DNA of 64,000 nt from assembly GCA_945875845.1 (NCBI GenBank), contig CAMCMB010000038.1:1-64000 (forward strand), given 5' to 3'. The position numbers and the translations under genes are program-made. Below are positions 19,901-32,996 of the stretch, one piece after another (within the stretch, counting starts at the first letter, position 1; the number at the start of each line of letters is the position of its first letter). The notes under the pieces were generated by a model. That model searched no databases and was not told where the DNA came from. It saw nothing but the letters and a program-made list of their open reading frames with translations. The DNA comes from Pirellula staleyi DSM 6068 (GTDB lineage Bacteria; Planctomycetota; Planctomycetia; Pirellulales; Pirellulaceae).

Positions 19901-22900
19901 GAATCGAAGCTCCGACTGTCAACTCGATTACCCAGGGCATCGAGAACGCCAATGAACCTATTCTGCGAATCGAACTCGGCTTTGAGAAACCGCACGTTTT
20001 GAGAATCGAAAAGCTCACTTAGGAAGTGCTTCGGAGTTGCTAGATATGTTAGCGTTGACTTAAGCCCAATTTCATTCGTGATACCTATCAAGTCCCCTGC
20101 TGCATCGTATTCATAGACGATCTTGTTGCCATCGGGATCGACCACCTCTTTGATCCGGCCGCGATGATCGCGCACAAACTGGACCTCGGTACCCGACGAG
20201 TGTTTGATGCCACTCTCGGTAAACGTAACCATCTGCCCGTTTCGATCTGTGATTTTCTCGAGGCCGCTGGATTCGTCGTAACGATACTTGGTTCCCTCTT
20301 TGGTTGTCAGTGTGTACTTGGCTGGGTTGATACCCCCGACCAGTGCACCCAGGATGCCGCCTCTCGAAACGGAAGTCTCGTCAATGGTCAATGTGTCATA
20401 GACACCCGGATCGGGAACGAACGACGGAGTGTAGAAGCAGCCAAAGGAACAGCCGATTAGGAAAGCAGCACCGCTGGCATAGGTTTCTTTGTAAGTGAAG
20501 CCGACGCGTTGCCCTGATGGATTGGTGAGATACACCTTGGTCTTATCCGGAACGAAGGTCCCCTCGCCGTTTCCAAATGCTCCGCTAGCACCGACCGCAG
20601 CGACCTCGAGAATCCGAGCGTCCTGAACTCCCAGCGACCAACCGTAGCCAAAGTCCCCTTCGCGGCCAGCGTGACGCGTGTCGTACGTGCGCGTTACCTG
20701 AATAGGAATACCGGCCAATGGAATAGAAAGATCAGTGAAGTCCAAATGGAACTGACCGAGTTTTACATTGCCCTCCACGTTGACAATCGTGGCTGCAACA
20801 TAGCCTGAGCCATTCACATCGAAGGCAGCTACAAGAATGACGTAGGAATCATTGTCCAGCTTGGTGGGGTCGAACTTGGCGATCTCGGCATTGATAACTT
20901 CGTTCGTGCCCTGTGCAATCTGCACCAGATCGGGATCGGAAAGATCAATCGAATTCACGTCGATCAGGTCAAGCCGAGCATAGTAAGTTCGCCAGTACCA
21001 CAAATGGTTTTCGGGATCGTCGATCGTCCCAATGATTGGAACGATGTTGGTTACGGATGCACCGATTTCTGGGCTGGTGATCGAAACCAACGGAGCCTTG
21101 GTATCGCCGGGAGTTGGACCTGGGTTCGGCGGCAAAGTCGGATCGTTGGTGGGCGGCTGTTGCTCCGATCCGCTGCTCACGACTTTGATCGAGCCAAGTT
21201 TCTCACCAAGGTTGCCGGATCGGTCGGTCGCTCGCCCACGCAAGACAAAGGTGCCAAGAACTGTCGTGGGGACTGTCGCTTCGCCAGCAGTATTCAGCGG
21301 AACGGAAACTCCGTCGACTTCGAGCGTTAGTCCGTCGATACCGACATTGTCGGTGGCCAAGACTCGAACAACGACACTAGAACCAATATCGACATTGGCG
21401 TCGTTGGTAGAAATGGAGTTTCCAGCTCGAATCTGTAGTAGGACTTGGGGAGCTTCGGTGTCGGCAGTAACGGTTAACGTGTAATCCTGTTTGACTTCGG
21501 CACCGCGAGAATCGCGAACCAATACAGACATTGGAACTTGAACAGGTCCATTCTTGGCGAAATCGCTTGGCACATTCCAAGTGATTCTACCTTGGCCGTC
21601 CATCAGGCTTCCTGGACCACCATCTAGGTAGATATATGTCAATGCATCGCCATCGGGATCGACGGCATAGATTGCATATCGATAGGTTTCGCCTGCTTCG
21701 ATTAGTGTCGGAGGGTTCGAGCCGATGACGGGTGGTCGATTGTCGCGAACGCTGACCGCAAAGCCTTGCGTCGCGATAGCGCCACGAGCGTCTCGGGCCT
21801 CAACGACAACGTTTTCGACCGTAGCAGATGTCGGCGTCCAAGTCACAACGCCGGTGGTCGCATTGATTGTCATGCCGACCGGTTTTGTTAGCAGGCTAAA
21901 CGTGACAACATCCTTGTCTGAATCGGTTGCCGTGGCCGTATAGCTGTAAGTAGCTCCTGTCGTGACAGAAAAGCCTGGGAACGATGTCATGACCGGTGGG
22001 CGATTTCGGTTCGTGGATCCTTGTACAACGATATCATACGTTTGAAGAACCTTTGCACCGTCGATATCGGAAACTTCTACAACCACTCGCCGTGTTTGCC
22101 CTTCGTCAGCCGCGGCTGGTGTCCATCGAATGAGTCCTGTATCCGAGATGGTCATTCCAGTTGGAGAAGCGATTGTTTTAAACTGAACCAACTCACCGTC
22201 TGGATCGATCCCGCGAACCCCGTAGAGATAAAGCTCCCCCAAATAGGCTTGCGTAATCGGATTCGAAACGATCAATGGGGGCGTATTAACACATGCAACC
22301 TCAATAGCAAAGCTCTGTTCAGAAAAAGCACCTAACGTGTCTGTTGCTCGGATGGTGACGGTGTTGCTGCCCATTTGGTCATTGCGAGGAGTCCAGCGCA
22401 TGCGTCCGTCATTGGTGCCGATCGACATTCCGATTGGCCCTCGAACGAGAGACCAAACCACTTCGTCACCTTGAGCGTCGTCTGCTACAGCATCATACGA
22501 GTAGAGTCGATCTTCGCGGCCAGCCAATTTCGGATTCGAGATAATGGTAGGTCGAGTGTTTTCCAATTGAGACGCAACTCTAATTTGGAATTCTTGGGTT
22601 GCGGTACCACCTTGGCCATCGGCGACCACAACTTCAACATCCTGTGGATCGGTGAGGAGCGTATCCGTTGACCACTGGATCAATCCTTGTGCGGAGATCG
22701 TCATACCGGTTGGCTTTTTGGCCAGCGAATACTGGAGCGGATTTCCATCCCTATCCTCAGCAATCACTTGATGCGCGTACGGAACTCCTGGATACGTGAT
22801 CGTGCGAGGTTTTGAGAGAATCGAGGGGCTACGATTCGGTGCAGTCGCAAGTACTGTAACGTCCCGTGATTGAATTGCGACACCACCGCGACCGTCGTTT

Positions 22901-25900
22901 GCCTCGAAGCTAATAGTTCGCTTACCTGCTGCAACATCAGCTGCATTTGGGGTCCATTCAAAGCGATATTGCTTCGGCCCTGGCTGTCCATTGGGAAGCG
23001 TAGTCGACGATTCGGTCAGTGAACCGACCGATCCAGAGCTGAGTTGAATGTTGACAAAATCGCCATCAGCATCTTGAAGTATCAGGTCGAAACCTACGGA
23101 ACGGCCTATAACAGCTTGCGTTGGTATCATAGAAATGAACGCGGGGGATGAGTTCGGTTTCTGGACGCGAATCGTGATCACTTGGCTGTCGAACCTGCCA
23201 TTCCCGTCTGTAACTCCTACTGCTAGATAATGTTCGCCGATTTGATCGAGACTCGGTTGCCATGACAGAATCCCACTTGTCGCATGGACTCCAACGCCTT
23301 CGAACGGTGCCAAAAGTGAATAGATTGACGCTCCAGGCCTAGCGTTAAGCGACTCTAGTTGGTAACTGAATTTCCGCCCCGCTTGGATCTCCAATAATGG
23401 AATATCCAACAATTGCAGCGGCAGATCTGATGTTGAGATTGGTTGGAGAAGAAAATCCAAATCGGATTTAGTTTCATTTATAACTAGCTCCGTCTGATAG
23501 CCTTGAAACGGAAGAAGCGGGAAAGATTGTGCATAGCCGAGCTTACCATTGGAACGGACGGAATACGTTCCAGGGCTTAGTCCGACGATCTGGTACGCAC
23601 CGGTGGGATTCGTCGTTGTGAATGTTTCCCCTGTGTCGAGCCGAGCATTGTTGTTTCCATCCAGATAGACAACGATTCCTCCTAAAGGAACAGTTGACGG
23701 AGGCGTTTCTCGTACGACCCCTTTGAGTACTCCTGTTCCCTGTCGAATATTGAGCTCAAGCAGCTGAATGTCACTCCCACCTCGGCCATCGGATGCTCTA
23801 ACTTCGACTGTAGTTGTGCCTGGAACTGGGGAATTCCATGAGACTATTCCAGAGTTTGGATCAATCGATATTCCCTGAATTGGGTTTACAAGACTGTAAG
23901 AAATATCGTCATTGTCTGGGTCAACAGCCTGGACTTGGTAAAGATAGTTGTTGTTCAAAATGACTGGAATGGTCGCAATCACGGTTTGATCGTTTGCATT
24001 GATGAACTGCAAGTCAAATCGAAGCGGTCGATTGGAATCAAATGAGACGTCAAAGCTAACTGTTTGCCCGGGTAAAGCACCTGCCTTAATGCCAGCGAGA
24101 TTCTGGAAGCCGACGCCTGGAATCGAAGCCCGTACGTCAATGGGTATGTCGCGAACAATAGAGTCACTTAATACGTCTACGAAAACCTCCGTGAAAACCG
24201 TGGCTGCCGCTGCCGAATCTCGTAAGAAGTTCAGATCCCAGGTAATGCCGTCGGCCTGCCACGCAAGATCGACATACTCGGTCTTTATGTTTGCGATATC
24301 TCCACCACCCACCGACTCCGAGCCAACGAACCGTCCTCCAGACGTTGATGTCGATCCTCCACTCCCATTGCTGGAATAAGCCGTTCCGTCGGCAGCAACG
24401 CCGAATACGGCAGAGTCTGAAGTATCTTTGAGATTGGCATTAGCGATAAGACTGAAGTTGATGTTTTGAGACAACAACAATTGACGTGTAGAGGCGAAGG
24501 TAAGACTCGATGATACAGTTGTACGCTCTTCATCTGTAACCAAGACAACGCAGCGAACAGTACCGGGACGGAACTGGAAACTCCTCAAGGCGAAATCGAT
24601 TCCGAGATATCCGTCTTCCGCGCCACCTCGCCCAGTCGAGAGCAAACCAGTTGCCGTTCTGAAACTTGCGGCTGTCATAAGAGCGTCGGCCCCCGATCGA
24701 AGCACTCGACCACTCGACGTGAAGCCTACTAAACCAAATCGATTGTTCGTCAACCCTGCTACGGAAAGGGAAGAGTCCATAGACTGAATGATGTTGCCAA
24801 GCCACGCTTGCTCACCAGCCATAGAGCCTGACTCGTCAACAATGAAAATAATATCTGCCGAGCCCAAATCAGTTCCGGAATCGGGCACAACCATGGAAAC
24901 CGTCTGTGTGGTTCTAGCTTCCGTCGTGTTCAAAATGATCTCGGACGGGGTAACATTACCCCGTGCAACATTCGAAGTTCCCGCAACGTCGAACTGTGAA
25001 CTTGGACTTGAAACGATGAGAGGAGGATGATTATTCGGATCCGGGTGGACGCAAATAATGAATTCTTGAAAAGCGAGACCACCACGTCCATCGGACACCT
25101 CGACTTTCACCTGATGATCGCCGATTTGTTCGTGCGTTGGCGACCAACGAATTAATCCCGAAACGGGATTGATAGACATTCCCGAAGGATTGGTCGTTAG
25201 AGAGTAGTTCAGAACATCGTCGTCAGGATCTACGGCATCGACGTCGTACAAATAGTCTCGAGGATCTCCGATGCTGTTCGGGAAAACTTCGACGCTTACC
25301 AAATCAAATCCTGGGCTGGAGCCGCGATTGTCCAATCCAACAACCCGAACAGCTTTCACAGGCTCTTTTAGACCGAGGGGAGCTAAGTCCAGCCCCACAT
25401 TGCCTCCCTGAGGAGTTCGTCCGAGAAGCACAAAATCGATTAAATTGGTGCTAACGTAAATGTCAGCGCTTTCACCGGCCGAATCAGCAGGATCGAGACT
25501 TCTAATAAATATATCGTCGCCTGGCCCGTCTACGATTACTTCATCAGAGAAGCCTAAAGAGAGATAAGAACCTTGAGGAATCGAGAGCCAGCGAGTGGTG
25601 GGTACCCAGCTAACACGAGGCGCTGGCGGGGGAGCGCCTAGAACGATGTTTGTCGAGACCGGCTCTGGGGATTGCCCGTTTGGATTCCGACCATACGGCT
25701 CGATTCTTCCACTGCTTCCGGACGCAAAATAGTCTAGTACAACGTCAGGAAATCCGTCCCCGCGAACGCTGGTCGACACAATCGCGGATACAACCGGCAC
25801 GCTTGTAATCACCGGCGGGCGATTCGGCGGTGCCGCAATCAACGAGACCGTGTATGTCTGAATTGCTATGCCACCCCGTCCATCGTCAACTTGGACGACG

Positions 25901-28900
25901 ACTTGATGATTGCCGATCTGAGCAACGGTCGGCGTCCAAGTAATCTTGCCAGTTGCTTCGACAATGGCCATTCCAGCTGGCGATTCGGTCAGTCGATACT
26001 TGAGCGCGTCGTTGTCCGCATCGATCGCGGTGACTGGATATATGTATTGCTTACCTGTTAGTGCCTCGATGTCTGGTAGTGATTTGATCTCAGGTGGTGT
26101 GTTCTGTTTTCCGTAAAATACAAGCTCGTAGTCGAATCGAATGCTATTGGGATTGTGAAATGCTATCGCAGGCGACCCGGTTACGGCTCCCGGCGCTAGC
26201 GTACCGCCAGGAACATGCTGCGAATAGTCAAAGAATGGAATTTTATCTGGGGTCAGGCCGTCAAAGCCAATGACAGATACAGTTGGGTTGCTAACGTTCT
26301 TTACACCTACAAGTAATGGCACGTCACTCACAAACGAACCGTCGTTTCTTGTCGCCAAGTTGACTAGCAGTTCCTTCGATCCATCATTGAACGATGTTCT
26401 TGAATACAGTCCGGTATAGGCCGATGTTAGGTCAACGTAGTTGCGGAAATCAATGTCGCCAGGTTCCTTGACTAGCCCCTCTATGGTTAGTTCTGAAGTG
26501 ACGGTTTGCCCGATATCATCCGTCGCTTCAAAGACAAATCGATTTAGGCCGGGGCCAACAACAGCCTGCTGGAAAAAGCTTGCACTATTGTCGAACACAT
26601 CAACCGGTTTGCCGTTCACGGTTACGTACGAAACGCGATTTTTTACGTTGGGAGCAGATAGGCCAAACGCTTCGGCAATTCCGGAAAGCAAGACTCTTTC
26701 CCCTATATTTGCGGAATGCAGGGGTGCCGAAACAAAGATCGTAGGTGGTTGTGGAACTTCGTCTAGTTCGGAAATTCCTGACGGCGAGAAAGTTACGTGT
26801 TCCCACTGTCCTACTGCGGCCGTATCGCTTGCTAAACCCAACTGCTCGGTTTTGAGAGCACTACCATCCCAGAATAAGCGATACAGTCCGGAACCTCCGT
26901 GGAACTCTTGCGTCAAAAGTATGTCTCCAACCATGGTCTTGAATGAAGATGCTGGAGCACCGAGTATCCTACCGGTTCCGAAGTTGACTCCAAAAAAGTT
27001 CTCCCCTGGAGGTACAAGTTCGATATCCTCGACGTTCACGCCCAATGAATAGGATGATACCGCTCCAAAGGCATCGATTGCATACAGCAGTCCCTGACCT
27101 TCGGCGCCTGCGATAATTTTTCCAGCTAGTGGCCCATAGCGATCCGGACGATTCGGGACCGTTATGACTCCCTCAAGGTGCGTTCCGATCCTCGCGAGAA
27201 GCGTCGGCACAGCCGATGAATTGATCCGCCATACTTCGCCAAAAGTAGTAACGGCAATTAGGTCTCCACCGAACTCCCCCGTCCTGTCCACGTACAGCGA
27301 GCCTCGCATCAAACCGTTACCGTTACCAGGTAGACTTACCCAGGGGTTATCCACGACTGTTCCGTTCTCACTGATCCGCAGTATCTCGCCATCGATGCCA
27401 TTACCTGAGAACATGTCGCCTGCGGTAAATCCGCCTAAGTTGCCTGGTCTGACCGTCGCAATCTTGACTTCATCACCGAGACCGCGGACGTTTGAAAATT
27501 GAGTGTGATTTCCGTCTTTGTCAATTCGTTCAAACGAAATAGGAGTGCCAGACGAGTAATTGACCGATATCACCACCGAGTTAGTTGGCGCATGGTGGTC
27601 GATGCCGATCGGAGAATTGAAAGGTGTGGAAATAGGGATAAACTTAATGGATTGAGGAGTTGAGTTTGCGGTTCCATTGCCATTCTCAATTCCAATCCCA
27701 CTACTGTTCGTGCCCGTCGTTTTCCCAATATTTGGGATCAAATTGGCACCTAACGTGGTTTGCGACCCTATCGTTGTGGTCGATATTCCGGTTGGCGAAC
27801 GTCGTTGCGATTGGGAAGAAGCTCCATCGGCAGGTACTGCCGCAAGATTACTGTCAGCAATGCGAAAATCAGTAAGCACAACTTGCGATGTGGTGTCCTT
27901 GTCCTCATTTATCAGTCGAGCAACCAGTTTTGCTTTCGTCCCAGGAGCAATTCCGCCCAACCCGACAGTGATCGTTCCGTTCTCGCTTCTTATGCCTGAT
28001 GCGATTGCGTTTGGCAGCCCTTCTGTCGCGTTAAAAATGGAAGTACGTTCGCTTTCAATACTCTGTACGAGCGAATTGCCAAACTCGTCCAAAAGCGATA
28101 TCTCAAACGCATCGCGAATAAATCCACTAGCGGTCTGGTCGAACACTAAACCGCTATAGGAAAGACTGACTGCAGAGGAGTTGGCCGGAACCACAAATTC
28201 TTTCGACAATCCGACCTCGAACGAGTTGCCCTCTTTTAGTACCGCCGAACAGGACTGAGAGCTTACGCTTCCTTTCGAATCGCTTGTACCGCCGTTCTCG
28301 ATTACTGTCCAACCGGTTAGGTTGGCGTCAAAGGCGCATGACGCACTAACGCTGATGGTAAAGTTCTTGGTATCCGAAAGTGTTGGGCTACCATTGTCGG
28401 TCGCGCGGATTGAAATTGGGAAGTCACCGCTAATTGCGTTAGCAGCTACAACCCATGAGAATGCACCTGTTGCAGAGTTGATCGTGGCCCCGCTCGGCGC
28501 TCCGGCGAGCAAGCTATATGTCAACGAATTGGAAGGAAGATCTGGATCGCTCGCAGATGCTGTAAACGAAACGGTTTGCCCAACAAGCACTTGCCGATTT
28601 GCGATGTTCTGCAGCACGGGCGGTCGATTGACCTCCAGTACTGTTACAGTGAAGACTTCGGTGTCAAAAGCGCCTTCGAGATCGGTCGCTCGAATGATGA
28701 CTTCAAAGTTACCCGGGCCTTGGGCTTCGGTTGGTATCCAACGGAACCGGCCGGTTGTTGGATCAATAGTCGCTCCATTCGGTGCGACGTCCAACGAATA
28801 CCTAAGCGCGTCACTAGGAAGATCCGCATCCATCGCCAGCGTTTGAATCGTAAGCTCGGCTTCTTCGTTCATGGATTGATTCGGTATCGCCGAGATGACA

Positions 28901-29757
28901 GGCTCTGCATTGCCGTCATAGGGTTGACCTATTGTCATATCGATCATGACGTCGTCGTAGCCACGGTCTCCTACTCCAATCCAAAGTGATGGAGAAAAAT
29001 GTTCTTCCCAACCAATGCGCACCTTGGAGGTTCCCGTCTCACGAACTCGAAGGTGTTTGTCTCCATCACCATTGTCGCTGGTTTCCTGGAGCACATAGAC
29101 ACCTAGGGTGGTACCTGCTGGGAAGGTTGCCTCTCGGGCGGTACGAAAAATAGATTGCTTCGAATAGAGGACCTGTCGATTTGCTGCTGCAAAAACTTCG
29201 GTTGGGTAATTTGGCGAGCTAGGCAGAACACCATTGACTGCGCCGTTGGGACCATCGACAACAAACAACCCCATTTCATTGAACTCTTCGCGACCGATCG
29301 TTAGCTGCGACGAGAGTGCGACGATTTGATCGCGGGTCCCTGGCAATCCTCCCATTACGATACTTACGAAGCCAGCTGGAGCAGTTTCGGCTTCGCCATC
29401 GATTCGTCGGCTGGCGTTGTCGGACGCTCGATCGCTTCGATTCAGCTCATTAATAACGACGATAGCGTCCAGCGGACTCAGGTTGCGGTCGCCATTGGTG
29501 TCCAGGTAGGAGGCAAGCCGATTTTGTCTTGCACCAAGATCACTAGACGCACCTCGAGAATTGAGGGCATTGATGACAACAAGTGCATCGAGTGGCGACA
29601 CGACCATGTCGTTGTTGACATCTAATGGGCGAGCAGGATTTCGCCAGTCCGAGTTCATCATCAACCGCTGCTCTAGTTGTTCAAACATCCGCTGTCGAAA
29701 TAAATTTCGAGCTTGAGTACGTGGACGACTGGTATTCGAACTGGGATGGTGCGACAT
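13978..29757 (-). CDS. Giant dockerin/cadherin-like/VWA/RHS-YD/Hint polymorphic toxin
   Basis: 5,259 residues. Order seen (approximate): LEPR-XLL-like motif [10 protein letters not shown] (25-34); two dockerin repeats ([32 protein letters not shown], 46-105); a DUF4114-like segment (130-285); many cadherin/He_PIG-type Ig repeats ending in RWTP-like strands; a VWA domain with MIDAS motif DESGS near 1640; an SdrD-B-like domain ([14 protein letters not shown], about 2010-2090); RHS/YD shell from [18 protein letters not shown] (about 3000) to the core end [20 protein letters not shown] (about 4445); hydrophobic Gly/Ala region; Gly-Pro-Asn linker (about 4620-4730); split Hint domain (CFVGDTLVW near 4733 to VLVHNN near 5143); and a C-terminal toxin of about 110 residues ([11 protein letters not shown], ending KQHHFFGN). 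No classical N-terminal signal peptide is obvious. A surface-displayed contact toxin is inferred. Confidence 0.88.
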   Translation of the reverse strand: MSHHPSSNTSRPRTQARNLFRQRMFEQLEQRLMMNSDWRNPARPLDVNNDMVVSPLDALVVINALNSRGASSDLGARQNRLASYLDTNGDRNLSPLDAIVVINELNRSDRASDNASRRIDGEAETAPAGFVSIVMGGLPGTRDQIVALSSQLTIGREEFNEMGLFVVDGPNGAVNGVLPSSPNYPTEVFAAANRQVLYSKQSIFRTAREATFPAGTTLGVYVLQETSDNGDGDKHLRVRETGTSKVRIGWEEHFSPSLWIGVGDRGYDDVMIDMTIGQPYDGNAEPVISAIPNQSMNEEAELTIQTLAMDADLPSDALRYSLDVAPNGATIDPTTGRFRWIPTEAQGPGNFEVIIRATDLEGAFDTEVFTVTVLEVNRPPVLQNIANRQVLVGQTVSFTASASDPDLPSNSLTYSLLAGAPSGATINSATGAFSWVVAANAISGDFPISIRATDNGSPTLSDTKNFTISVSASCAFDANLTGWTVIENGGTSDSKGSVSSQSCSAVLKEGNSFEVGLSKEFVVPANSSAVSLSYSGLVFDQTASGFIRDAFEISLLDEFGNSLVQSIESERTSIFNATEGLPNAIASGIRSENGTITVGLGGIAPGTKAKLVARLINEDKDTTSQVVLTDFRIADSNLAAVPADGASSQSQRRSPTGISTTTIGSQTTLGANLIPNIGKTTGTNSSGIGIENGNGTANSTPQSIKFIPISTPFNSPIGIDHHAPTNSVVISVNYSSGTPISFERIDKDGNHTQFSNVRGLGDEVKIATVRPGNLGGFTAGDMFSGNGIDGEILRISENGTVVDNPWVSLPGNGNGLMRGSLYVDRTGEFGGDLIAVTTFGEVWRINSSAVPTLLARIGTHLEGVITVPNRPDRYGPLAGKIIAGAEGQGLLYAIDAFGAVSSYSLGVNVEDIELVPPGENFFGVNFGTGRILGAPASSFKTMVGDILLTQEFHGGSGLYRLFWDGSALKTEQLGLASDTAAVGQWEHVTFSPSGISELDEVPQPPTIFVSAPLHSANIGERVLLSGIAEAFGLSAPNVKNRVSYVTVNGKPVDVFDNSASFFQQAVVGPGLNRFVFEATDDIGQTVTSELTIEGLVKEPGDIDFRNYVDLTSAYTGLYSRTSFNDGSKELLVNLATRNDGSFVSDVPLLVGVKNVSNPTVSVIGFDGLTPDKIPFFDYSQHVPGGTLAPGAVTGSPAIAFHNPNSIRFDYELVFYGKQNTPPEIKSLPDIEALTGKQYIYPVTAIDADNDALKYRLTESPAGMAIVEATGKITWTPTVAQIGNHQVVVQVDDGRGGIAIQTYTVSLIAAPPNRPPVITSVPVVSAIVSTSVRGDGFPDVVLDYFASGSSGRIEPYGRNPNGQSPEPVSTNIVLGAPPPAPRVSWVPTTRWLSIPQGSYLSLGFSDEVIVDGPGDDIFIRSLDPADSAGESADIYVSTNLIDFVLLGRTPQGGNVGLDLAPLGLKEPVKAVRVVGLDNRGSSPGFDLVSVEVFPNSIGDPRDYLYDVDAVDPDDDVLNYSLTTNPSGMSINPVSGLIRWSPTHEQIGDHQVKVEVSDGRGGLAFQEFIICVHPDPNNHPPLIVSSPSSQFDVAGTSNVARGNVTPSEIILNTTEARTTQTVSMVVPDSGTDLGSADIIFIVDESGSMAGEQAWLGNIIQSMDSSLSVAGLTNNRFGLVGFTSSGRVLRSGADALMTAASFRTATGLLSTGRGGAEDGYLGIDFALRSFQFRPGTVRCVVLVTDEERTTVSSSLTFASTRQLLLSQNINFSLIANANLKDTSDSAVFGVAADGTAYSSNGSGGSTSTSGGRFVGSESVGGGDIANIKTEYVDLAWQADGITWDLNFLRDSAAAATVFTEVFVDVLSDSIVRDIPIDVRASIPGVGFQNLAGIKAGALPGQTVSFDVSFDSNRPLRFDLQFINANDQTVIATIPVILNNNYLYQVQAVDPDNDDISYSLVNPIQGISIDPNSGIVSWNSPVPGTTTVEVRASDGRGGSDIQLLELNIRQGTGVLKGVVRETPPSTVPLGGIVVYLDGNNNARLDTGETFTTTNPTGAYQIVGLSPGTYSVRSNGKLGYAQSFPLLPFQGYQTELVINETKSDLDFLLQPISTSDLPLQLLDIPLLEIQAGRKFSYQLESLNARPGASIYSLLAPFEGVGVHATSGILSWQPSLDQIGEHYLAVGVTDGNGRFDSQVITIRVQKPNSSPAFISMIPTQAVIGRSVGFDLILQDADGDFVNIQLSSGSVGSLTESSTTLPNGQPGPKQYRFEWTPNAADVAAGKRTISFEANDGRGGVAIQSRDVTVLATAPNRSPSILSKPRTITYPGVPYAHQVIAEDRDGNPLQYSLAKKPTGMTISAQGLIQWSTDTLLTDPQDVEVVVADGQGGTATQEFQIRVASQLENTRPTIISNPKLAGREDRLYSYDAVADDAQGDEVVWSLVRGPIGMSIGTNDGRMRWTPRNDQMGSNTVTIRATDTLGAFSEQSFAIEVACVNTPPLIVSNPITQAYLGELYLYGVRGIDPDGELVQFKTIASPTGMTISDTGLIRWTPAAADEGQTRRVVVEVSDIDGAKVLQTYDIVVQGSTNRNRPPVMTSFPGFSVTTGATYSYTATATDSDKDVVTFSLLTKPVGMTINATTGVVTWTPTSATVENVVVEARDARGAIATQGFAVSVRDNRPPVIGSNPPTLIEAGETYRYAIYAVDPDGDALTYIYLDGGPGSLMDGQGRITWNVPSDFAKNGPVQVPMSVLVRDSRGAEVKQDYTLTVTADTEAPQVLLQIRAGNSISTNDANVDIGSSVVVRVLATDNVGIDGLTLEVDGVSVPLNTAGEATVPTTVLGTFVLRGRATDRSGNLGEKLGSIKVVSSGSEQQPPTNDPTLPPNPGPTPGDTKAPLVSITSPEIGASVTNIVPIIGTIDDPENHLWYWRTYYARLDLIDVNSIDLSDPDLVQIAQGTNEVINAEIAKFDPTKLDNDSYVILVAAFDVNGSGYVAATIVNVEGNVKLGQFHLDFTDLSIPLAGIPIQVTRTYDTRHAGREGDFGYGWSLGVQDARILEVAAVGASGAFGNGEGTFVPDKTKVYLTNPSGQRVGFTYKETYASGAAFLIGCSFGCFYTPSFVPDPGVYDTLTIDETSVSRGGILGALVGGINPAKYTLTTKEGTKYRYDESSGLEKITDRNGQMVTFTESGIKHSSGTEVQFVRDHRGRIKEVVDPDGNKIVYEYDAAGDLIGITNEIGLKSTLTYLATPKHFLSELFDSQNVRFLKAEFDSQNRFIGVLDALGNRVDSRSFDSDRNEAVVRDALGNATRMSYDAKGNVLSETDALGNVILASYDANNNPIQVTDAKGNITTFSYDTSGNVVKSTDALGQTISYTYRNSLVQTVTDQLGRKITYDYDSKGNLIRQTDEAGSVLRFTYDNSGRLQSRTDPNEQTTRFEYADSRGLPTRVINPDGSSVSFRYDARGNTTQFSDERGKVTKYFYDNIGRLLSTTDHAGKTVSYEYEGPRVNKIVDRLGRSTTFEYDAAGRRTKAIDAEGGVTRYEYDAVGRMTARIDPNGSRSTFAYDPKGKLVSTTQQGMTVSYAYDRNGNIVSNTDANGNTTRYEYDARNYRTKTIDALGGQTIYDYDASGQLTSLSDPRGFATRYTYRRSGQITAITDPLGGLTQYGYDSVGNVTSIVDSLARETKFDYDYAGRVTKQIDALGGESRFLYDPAGYQQSVTDQLGRVTSYDYDSVGRLISTRDALGGINVYVRDAEGNVVQHTDPLGRITTYAYDGLNRLISATNPVGGTTHYDYDAIGNLTEYIDPLGNKNQYRFDELSRLVVAIDALGNQSSFEYDPVGNVTREIDSLGRATAYAYDSLNRLSSSTDPSGLTTRNSYDANGNLVGLTDPLTGNSTNQFDGLNRLIQTQIASGGTATFKYDSVGNLVETTDPIGSKVLRSHDKLNRLVTSVDPKGEITRYSYDAVSNITEILDPLGNKNQFQYDSLDRLVNHADPINSNRQYRYDAVGNVVESIDRNGRTRRFAYTQLDQLENERWLDVDRVIHSISFEYDVEGNTIGGEDAFSQYRFNRDATDRIVAVEGGSRSLPNPLKLTYQYDAVGNIATISDTAGGSLTQSYNVRDQLAMQTWRTDGTLGARVEYSYGDNGAINAIKRFSSPAGTGVASQSRYSYDAFGRLSDIAHLNALDTIVASYEYDYDSLDRLIAESNNANRSVYTYDANAQLVGADHSVFGDENYTYDANGNRIGGGITVGASNQILADGKYDYVYDLEGNLITKTERSTGNVSHYEYDHRNRMTSVVIKDASQRTIYTITYVYDIFDRRIGRIEDSDGEGAGTATSVHFVYNGEHVWADLDSSGKIVSRYLYGNAIDQILAKYQQSEGVTWQLTDRLGSVRDVLDANGVLINHIDYNSFGEVIRETNPSEAGRYRFTGREYESSTGLYYYRARFYDPVQGRFLGQDPLQFGGGDTNLYRYVFNTPLNGVDPSGEVSLLSYAALSAFIIGATIGAIEGLVCGYLDAAAGGGDPGAGAAQGALYGAAFGGAFGVVSVTSTGGIAGLFLFVGLVLDAYDIATSQNAAQFTVRAGCAVGFVRVTPRGPNGGPGGSGGSGGPGGSGGPGGSGGPNGSGGPNGSGGPNGSGGPNGSNGPNGPNGPNGPNGPNGPNGPNGPNGPNGPNGPNGPNGPNGPNGPNGPNGPNGPNGPNGPNGPNGPNGPNGPNGPNGPNGPNGPNGPNGPNGPNNPNNGACFVGDTLVWLAPDENQESPPTQMFLAGVNPGVYADEWEVSEVLVASAIALVGIAGAQVIRGKRRKKGSTLACDIGLHDLALLSDDLYDETQGDMHDKLKTETEFKLNHPSENCSSMKTSIDASQAERNEASVTTIYVEDAITPESQTRQRMTAPQVEAQPIDSTNGSFRLHLARIWMAICFVAAGLIGTNSDWYGHSVAPNSSASTVVGRSDEPVLRPIRDVAIGDRVLVTNPLGKDEFQSEVDNQEWRHIHLRLQKSNNEYVDIQLLRPESWIEEHQLEVKRQVTLDLQELGVSGVAQLISIDACPEISSGNGQIVTGKFVHHSNDLVEIQVAGLEEPIRCTANHPFWSATKQEFVRADQLSKGEFLQGLKSQLDVLSVKESASREQVMNLEVQFDHVYLVSHLGVLVHNNCGEPGFPAPVKGIADTISGTRNAALRAAKEANGIPRSAQPLRTIKPNTPEGIKLGLDDRNVVLYEYLNSAGQKIHIRLDKPASFGGPGGVGDQGWHFNAGPAFEKLKQHHFFGN
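15571..15900 (-). repeat. Gly-Pro-Asn coding tandem repeat
   Basis: A 9-bp tandem array (GGTCCGTTC / GGTCCATTG variants on the + strand) encoding about 33 copies of NGP/GPN inside the giant protein. Adjacent 5' units encode [11 protein letters not shown]. Synonymous third-base variation between units (GTTC, GTTG, ATTC, GTTT) shows mixing by slippage. The array also keeps both other strands open, producing spurious frames. The peptide is collagen-like in Gly periodicity and probably a flexible spacer between the RHS shell and the Hint domain. Confidence 0.9.
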
Positions 29758-30393
29758 GATGGATTGTTGTAGTCGGGAGAGGGGCTAAAAGTCGGTCGGG
29801 CTGAAAATCGCAAAAAATAGTTTAGCCCAAATCAGGGGCAACTGCTCAGACATCGCAGTAGTCGTTATTTTAGCGAATAATGGGAGTTACGATTCATCGC
29901 CTCTGAACTGACTTGCTTGCAGCGAGCAAACCTAATTTCTCGAGTTCGTGACCTAGTACGAACAAAGACAGAATGGGTCTCGAACCGTCAGACTTTTAAG
30001 CAGAGTATCCGTAACGCGGCACGGTCAGAACGACCGAACGATCTGGTCTCGAACTCCATAAGTCCTTGACTCTATTGCACTTGCGGGAGGAAATCAAAGG
30101 GGTCAGCGACGGTCTTAATAGTTGGCAAGTGCAGAATCGCAAAAATTGTAAATTTGCGATTCCATTTTTCGAATCGTGATGATTCAGTGCTCCTTGGGGC
30201 CAGCCCCAAACCCCTGGATTCTCTAAGGCATAGCTCGGCAAATCCTACTTGCTTCTTGACCGATTTGTGGTCCACTTTTCGCGCAGGGTGGACCGGACTA
30301 AGGCTCTGTGGGGACACAACCTTGGAAGAAATAACTTTGTCGATGGGATGCCATCGCGAGGGTTGCGGTCACTCGATCGCAACCCTCATTCGC
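29758..30393. other. Intergenic region upstream of the giant gene
   Basis: No believable gene. The giant gene's promoter must lie here, close to 29760-29900, an AT-rich stretch. A short hairpin-forming TTGGGGCCAGCCCCAA occurs near 30195-30210. The long frames near 30154-30900 arise mostly from the following 93-bp array and are not counted as genes. Confidence 0.5.
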
Positions 30394-30897
30394 CCTAGCG
30401 TGAAGGTAATAATCCCCTGGGATAAACCCAGGGGCATTTCCGATGCATGCCATCTGGCTTTATGCCAGTGGTCGGCTGACCTTCGACCTAGCGTGAAGGC
30501 AACAATCCCCAGGGATAAACCCAGGGGCATTTCCGATTCATGCCATCTGGCTTTATGCCAGTGGTCGGTTGACCTTCGACCTAGCGTGAAGGTAACAATC
30601 CCCTGGGATAAACCCAGGGGCATTTCCGATGCATGCCATCTGGCTTTATGCCAGTGGACGGTTGACCTTCGACCTAGCGTGAAGGCAACAATCCCCTGGG
30701 ATAAACCCAGGGGCATTTCCGATGCATACCATCTGGCTTTATGCCAGTGGTCGGTTGACCTTCGCCCTAGCGTGAAGGCAACAATCCCCTGGGATAAACC
30801 CAGGGGCATTTCCGATTCATGCCATCTGGCTTTATGCCAGTGGTCGGCTGACCTTCGACCTAGCGTGAAGGCAACAATCCCCTGGGATAAACCCCTT
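30394..30897. repeat. 93-bp tandem repeat array, 5.4 copies
   Basis: Units begin CCTAGCGTGAAGG at 30394, 30487, 30580, 30673, 30766 and 30859 (last one truncated at about 38 bp). The period is exactly 93 bp. Each unit holds two hairpins: CCCCTGGG-ATAAA-CCCAGGGG and TGGC-TTTA-TGCCA. Copies differ at only a few positions. Because 93 is a multiple of 3, long frames stay open on both strands. The array ends only 7 bp from the sulfatase stop codon. Confidence 0.93.
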
Positions 30898-30903
30898 TGA
30901 TTT

Positions 30904-32691
30904 TCAGTTCCCTGGAACTCCGATCGATTCGATCTCTTGCAAACGCTTCAATGCGGCAGCGGCCTTCAGCGTCTGGTAGTTGATCCCACCAGCACTCAAG
31001 CTACCGCCCTCTTGGAACGGGAACTCGGGGATCGTCATCAGGAACTTTTTCACCTGAGCCTGGATTGGCACGAAGATCCAAATGTTGTCGCCGTACCAAC
31101 GCATGTACATGCTCGACTCAAGGGCCATCTTCTCATACGGATCAGCCTTGAGATTGGTGATCGTCGGCCATCCCGTGACCTTGCGGAAGCCGGTCGCGAT
31201 GTTGCCCTCAACGACTGCAAAGCTCACCTTCCAGTCCTTCCAGCGAACCGCGTTCAATTCGCCTCCCTGTCCGAAGTAAAGAATTTGCTCGCGTGGGCCC
31301 TTCTTCTCCTCGCCCATGAGGTAGGGGAGGAAGTTGTAACCGTCCGCATGGATCTTGAAGGTTTTTCCGTTGGCCTTGTAGCCTTGCTTGAGCTTCTCGA
31401 CAACATCGGTTACTCCGGCTGCGGCCAACAGGGTCGGCATCCAGTCCTCCTGGGAAAAGATTTCGTTGATCTTCGTGCCTGGCTTGATCACGCCTGGCCA
31501 GCGGACCAGCATGGGAACGCGGAGTCCGCCCTCATAGGTGGTGCCCTTTTCTCCGTGGAACGGGGTGATCCCGCCGTCCGGCCACGAGGCGGTTTCGGCA
31601 CCGTTGTCGGTGCCATAAACCAGAATCGTGTCGTTGGCGATGCCGAGATCGTCAAGTTTCTTAAGCACTTGACCGACGAAGCCGTCGTGTTCGACCATGC
31701 CGTCCGGATAGAGGCCGATGCCAGTCTTCCCTTCGGACGACTTCTTTAGGCGGGTCCAAACGTGCATGCGAGTGCTATTATACCATAGAAAGAAAGGCTT
31801 CTTTTCCTTCACGTTGCGGTCCACGAATTCCATTGCGTGCTCATGGACTTCCTCGTCGATCGTCTCCATGCGTTTGGAGGTGAGAGGGCCGGTGTCCTTG
31901 ATGGTCTGGCCACCTTTGCCATCCGACTTGCAGTGAAGCACGCCACGAGGTCCGTACTTCTTTTTGAACTCGGGATCTTTAGGATAATAGTAGGTTTCGG
32001 GTTCTTCTTCGGCGTTGAGGTGGTAAAGATTTCCAAAGAATTCGTCAAACCCATGCAGGGTCGGCAGGTGCTTGTCCTGGTCGCCGAGGTGGTTCTTGCC
32101 GAATTGGCCAGTGGCGTAGCTTTGTTCCTTCAAGAGGTCAGCGATCGTCGGCGTCCAGTCCGGGATACCCTGCGAGCTACCCGGCATGCCGATGGTCAAG
32201 AGGCCCGTGCGGAACGGATGCTGGCCGAGGATGAAGGACGCCCGACCGGCAGTGCAACTCTGTTGGGAGTAGGCGTCGGTGAACAGGGCGCCTTCCTTTG
32301 CGATGCGGTCGATGTTTGGGGTTTGGTATCCCATGATCCCGTGGTTGTAGGCCGAGATATTGTGGATGCCGATGTCGTCGCCCCAGAGGACGATAATGTT
32401 GGGCTTCTTACCGGTCTGTGCGGCTGTGGTCGACACAAGTCGATTGTGATTGGCCAGCACGACTCTATCCGCCTTGCTCAAGCCATCCAAGCAACATGCT
32501 TCTGTCGTGCCAACTGCTTCTGTCGAGCCAGCCACCGAAGTCGATGGAACGGCAGTCGCAGTTGGAGTCTCGGAAATAATCGCTGCCTGGGTAGTAGGTG
32601 GTTCGACGCGGCTAACGGCAGCGGCGTACCCCAAGACGGAGCCGAAAGCCACCGAAATTAGGGATTTTGAAAACCATCTTGACGATCTCAC
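30904..32691 (-). CDS. Exported arylsulfatase-family sulfatase
   Basis: A type I sulfatase: PNIIVLWGDDIGIHNISAY (metal-binding Asp pair), TPNIDRIAKEGALFTDAYS, and the formylglycine site SCTAGRASFILG, where the Cys of C-T-A-G-R would be oxidised to formylglycine. FGKNHLGD, GTDNGAE and a C-terminal subdomain follow. The frame runs from a TTG at 32793; an ATG lies at 32721, but the GTG at 32691 is preferred because AGGAG lies 6 bases upstream; it yields a signal-anchor/peptide (SLISVAFGSVLGYAAAV). A Thr/Ala/Ser-rich segment of about 60 residues separates it from the catalytic domain. The natural substrate is unknown, probably a sulfated polysaccharide. Confidence 0.88.
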   Translation of the reverse strand: MRSSRWFSKSLISVAFGSVLGYAAAVSRVEPPTTQAAIISETPTATAVPSTSVAGSTEAVGTTEACCLDGLSKADRVVLANHNRLVSTTAAQTGKKPNIIVLWGDDIGIHNISAYNHGIMGYQTPNIDRIAKEGALFTDAYSQQSCTAGRASFILGQHPFRTGLLTIGMPGSSQGIPDWTPTIADLLKEQSYATGQFGKNHLGDQDKHLPTLHGFDEFFGNLYHLNAEEEPETYYYPKDPEFKKKYGPRGVLHCKSDGKGGQTIKDTGPLTSKRMETIDEEVHEHAMEFVDRNVKEKKPFFLWYNSTRMHVWTRLKKSSEGKTGIGLYPDGMVEHDGFVGQVLKKLDDLGIANDTILVYGTDNGAETASWPDGGITPFHGEKGTTYEGGLRVPMLVRWPGVIKPGTKINEIFSQEDWMPTLLAAAGVTDVVEKLKQGYKANGKTFKIHADGYNFLPYLMGEEKKGPREQILYFGQGGELNAVRWKDWKVSFAVVEGNIATGFRKVTGWPTITNLKADPYEKMALESSMYMRWYGDNIWIFVPIQAQVKKFLMTIPEFPFQEGGSLSAGGINYQTLKAAAALKRLQEIESIGVPGN

Positions 32692-32996
32692 GTAACTCTC
32701 CTGAAAAGCGTTAAATCTCATCCGGTACGGCGAATGATTCCCGGCCACATCAAGGAATTTTGAGGGGACTTTTTTCGTTAATCTATGGGACAATGATATC
32801 CGAGCTTAGTCGCTCTCGTTTCACTTGAATAGCGTCCGAAGGGTAACGTGACAAAATATTATCCCTCCTCCGGCCCTCCGGGCCTTAGTGTACGTCGCGG
32901 GTTGCTATACTCTGGATGGGACTAAAAGTTCTTTGGGATGCGTTGGAACATCACTGCCAGGAACTGTCATAAAAATCTTCTACAAGTGCTCACCGT

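Noticed and set aside
30394-30897. Possible CRISPR array from the regular 93-bp period
   Set aside because: The whole unit is conserved, with no variable spacers.
30154-30900. Long + strand frame of 248 codons and - strand frame (30369-30809) of 146 codons with repeated peptides
   Set aside because: They follow from the 93-bp tandem array, whose period is a multiple of 3. The sequence is full of hairpins and no ribosome-binding site or domain is seen.
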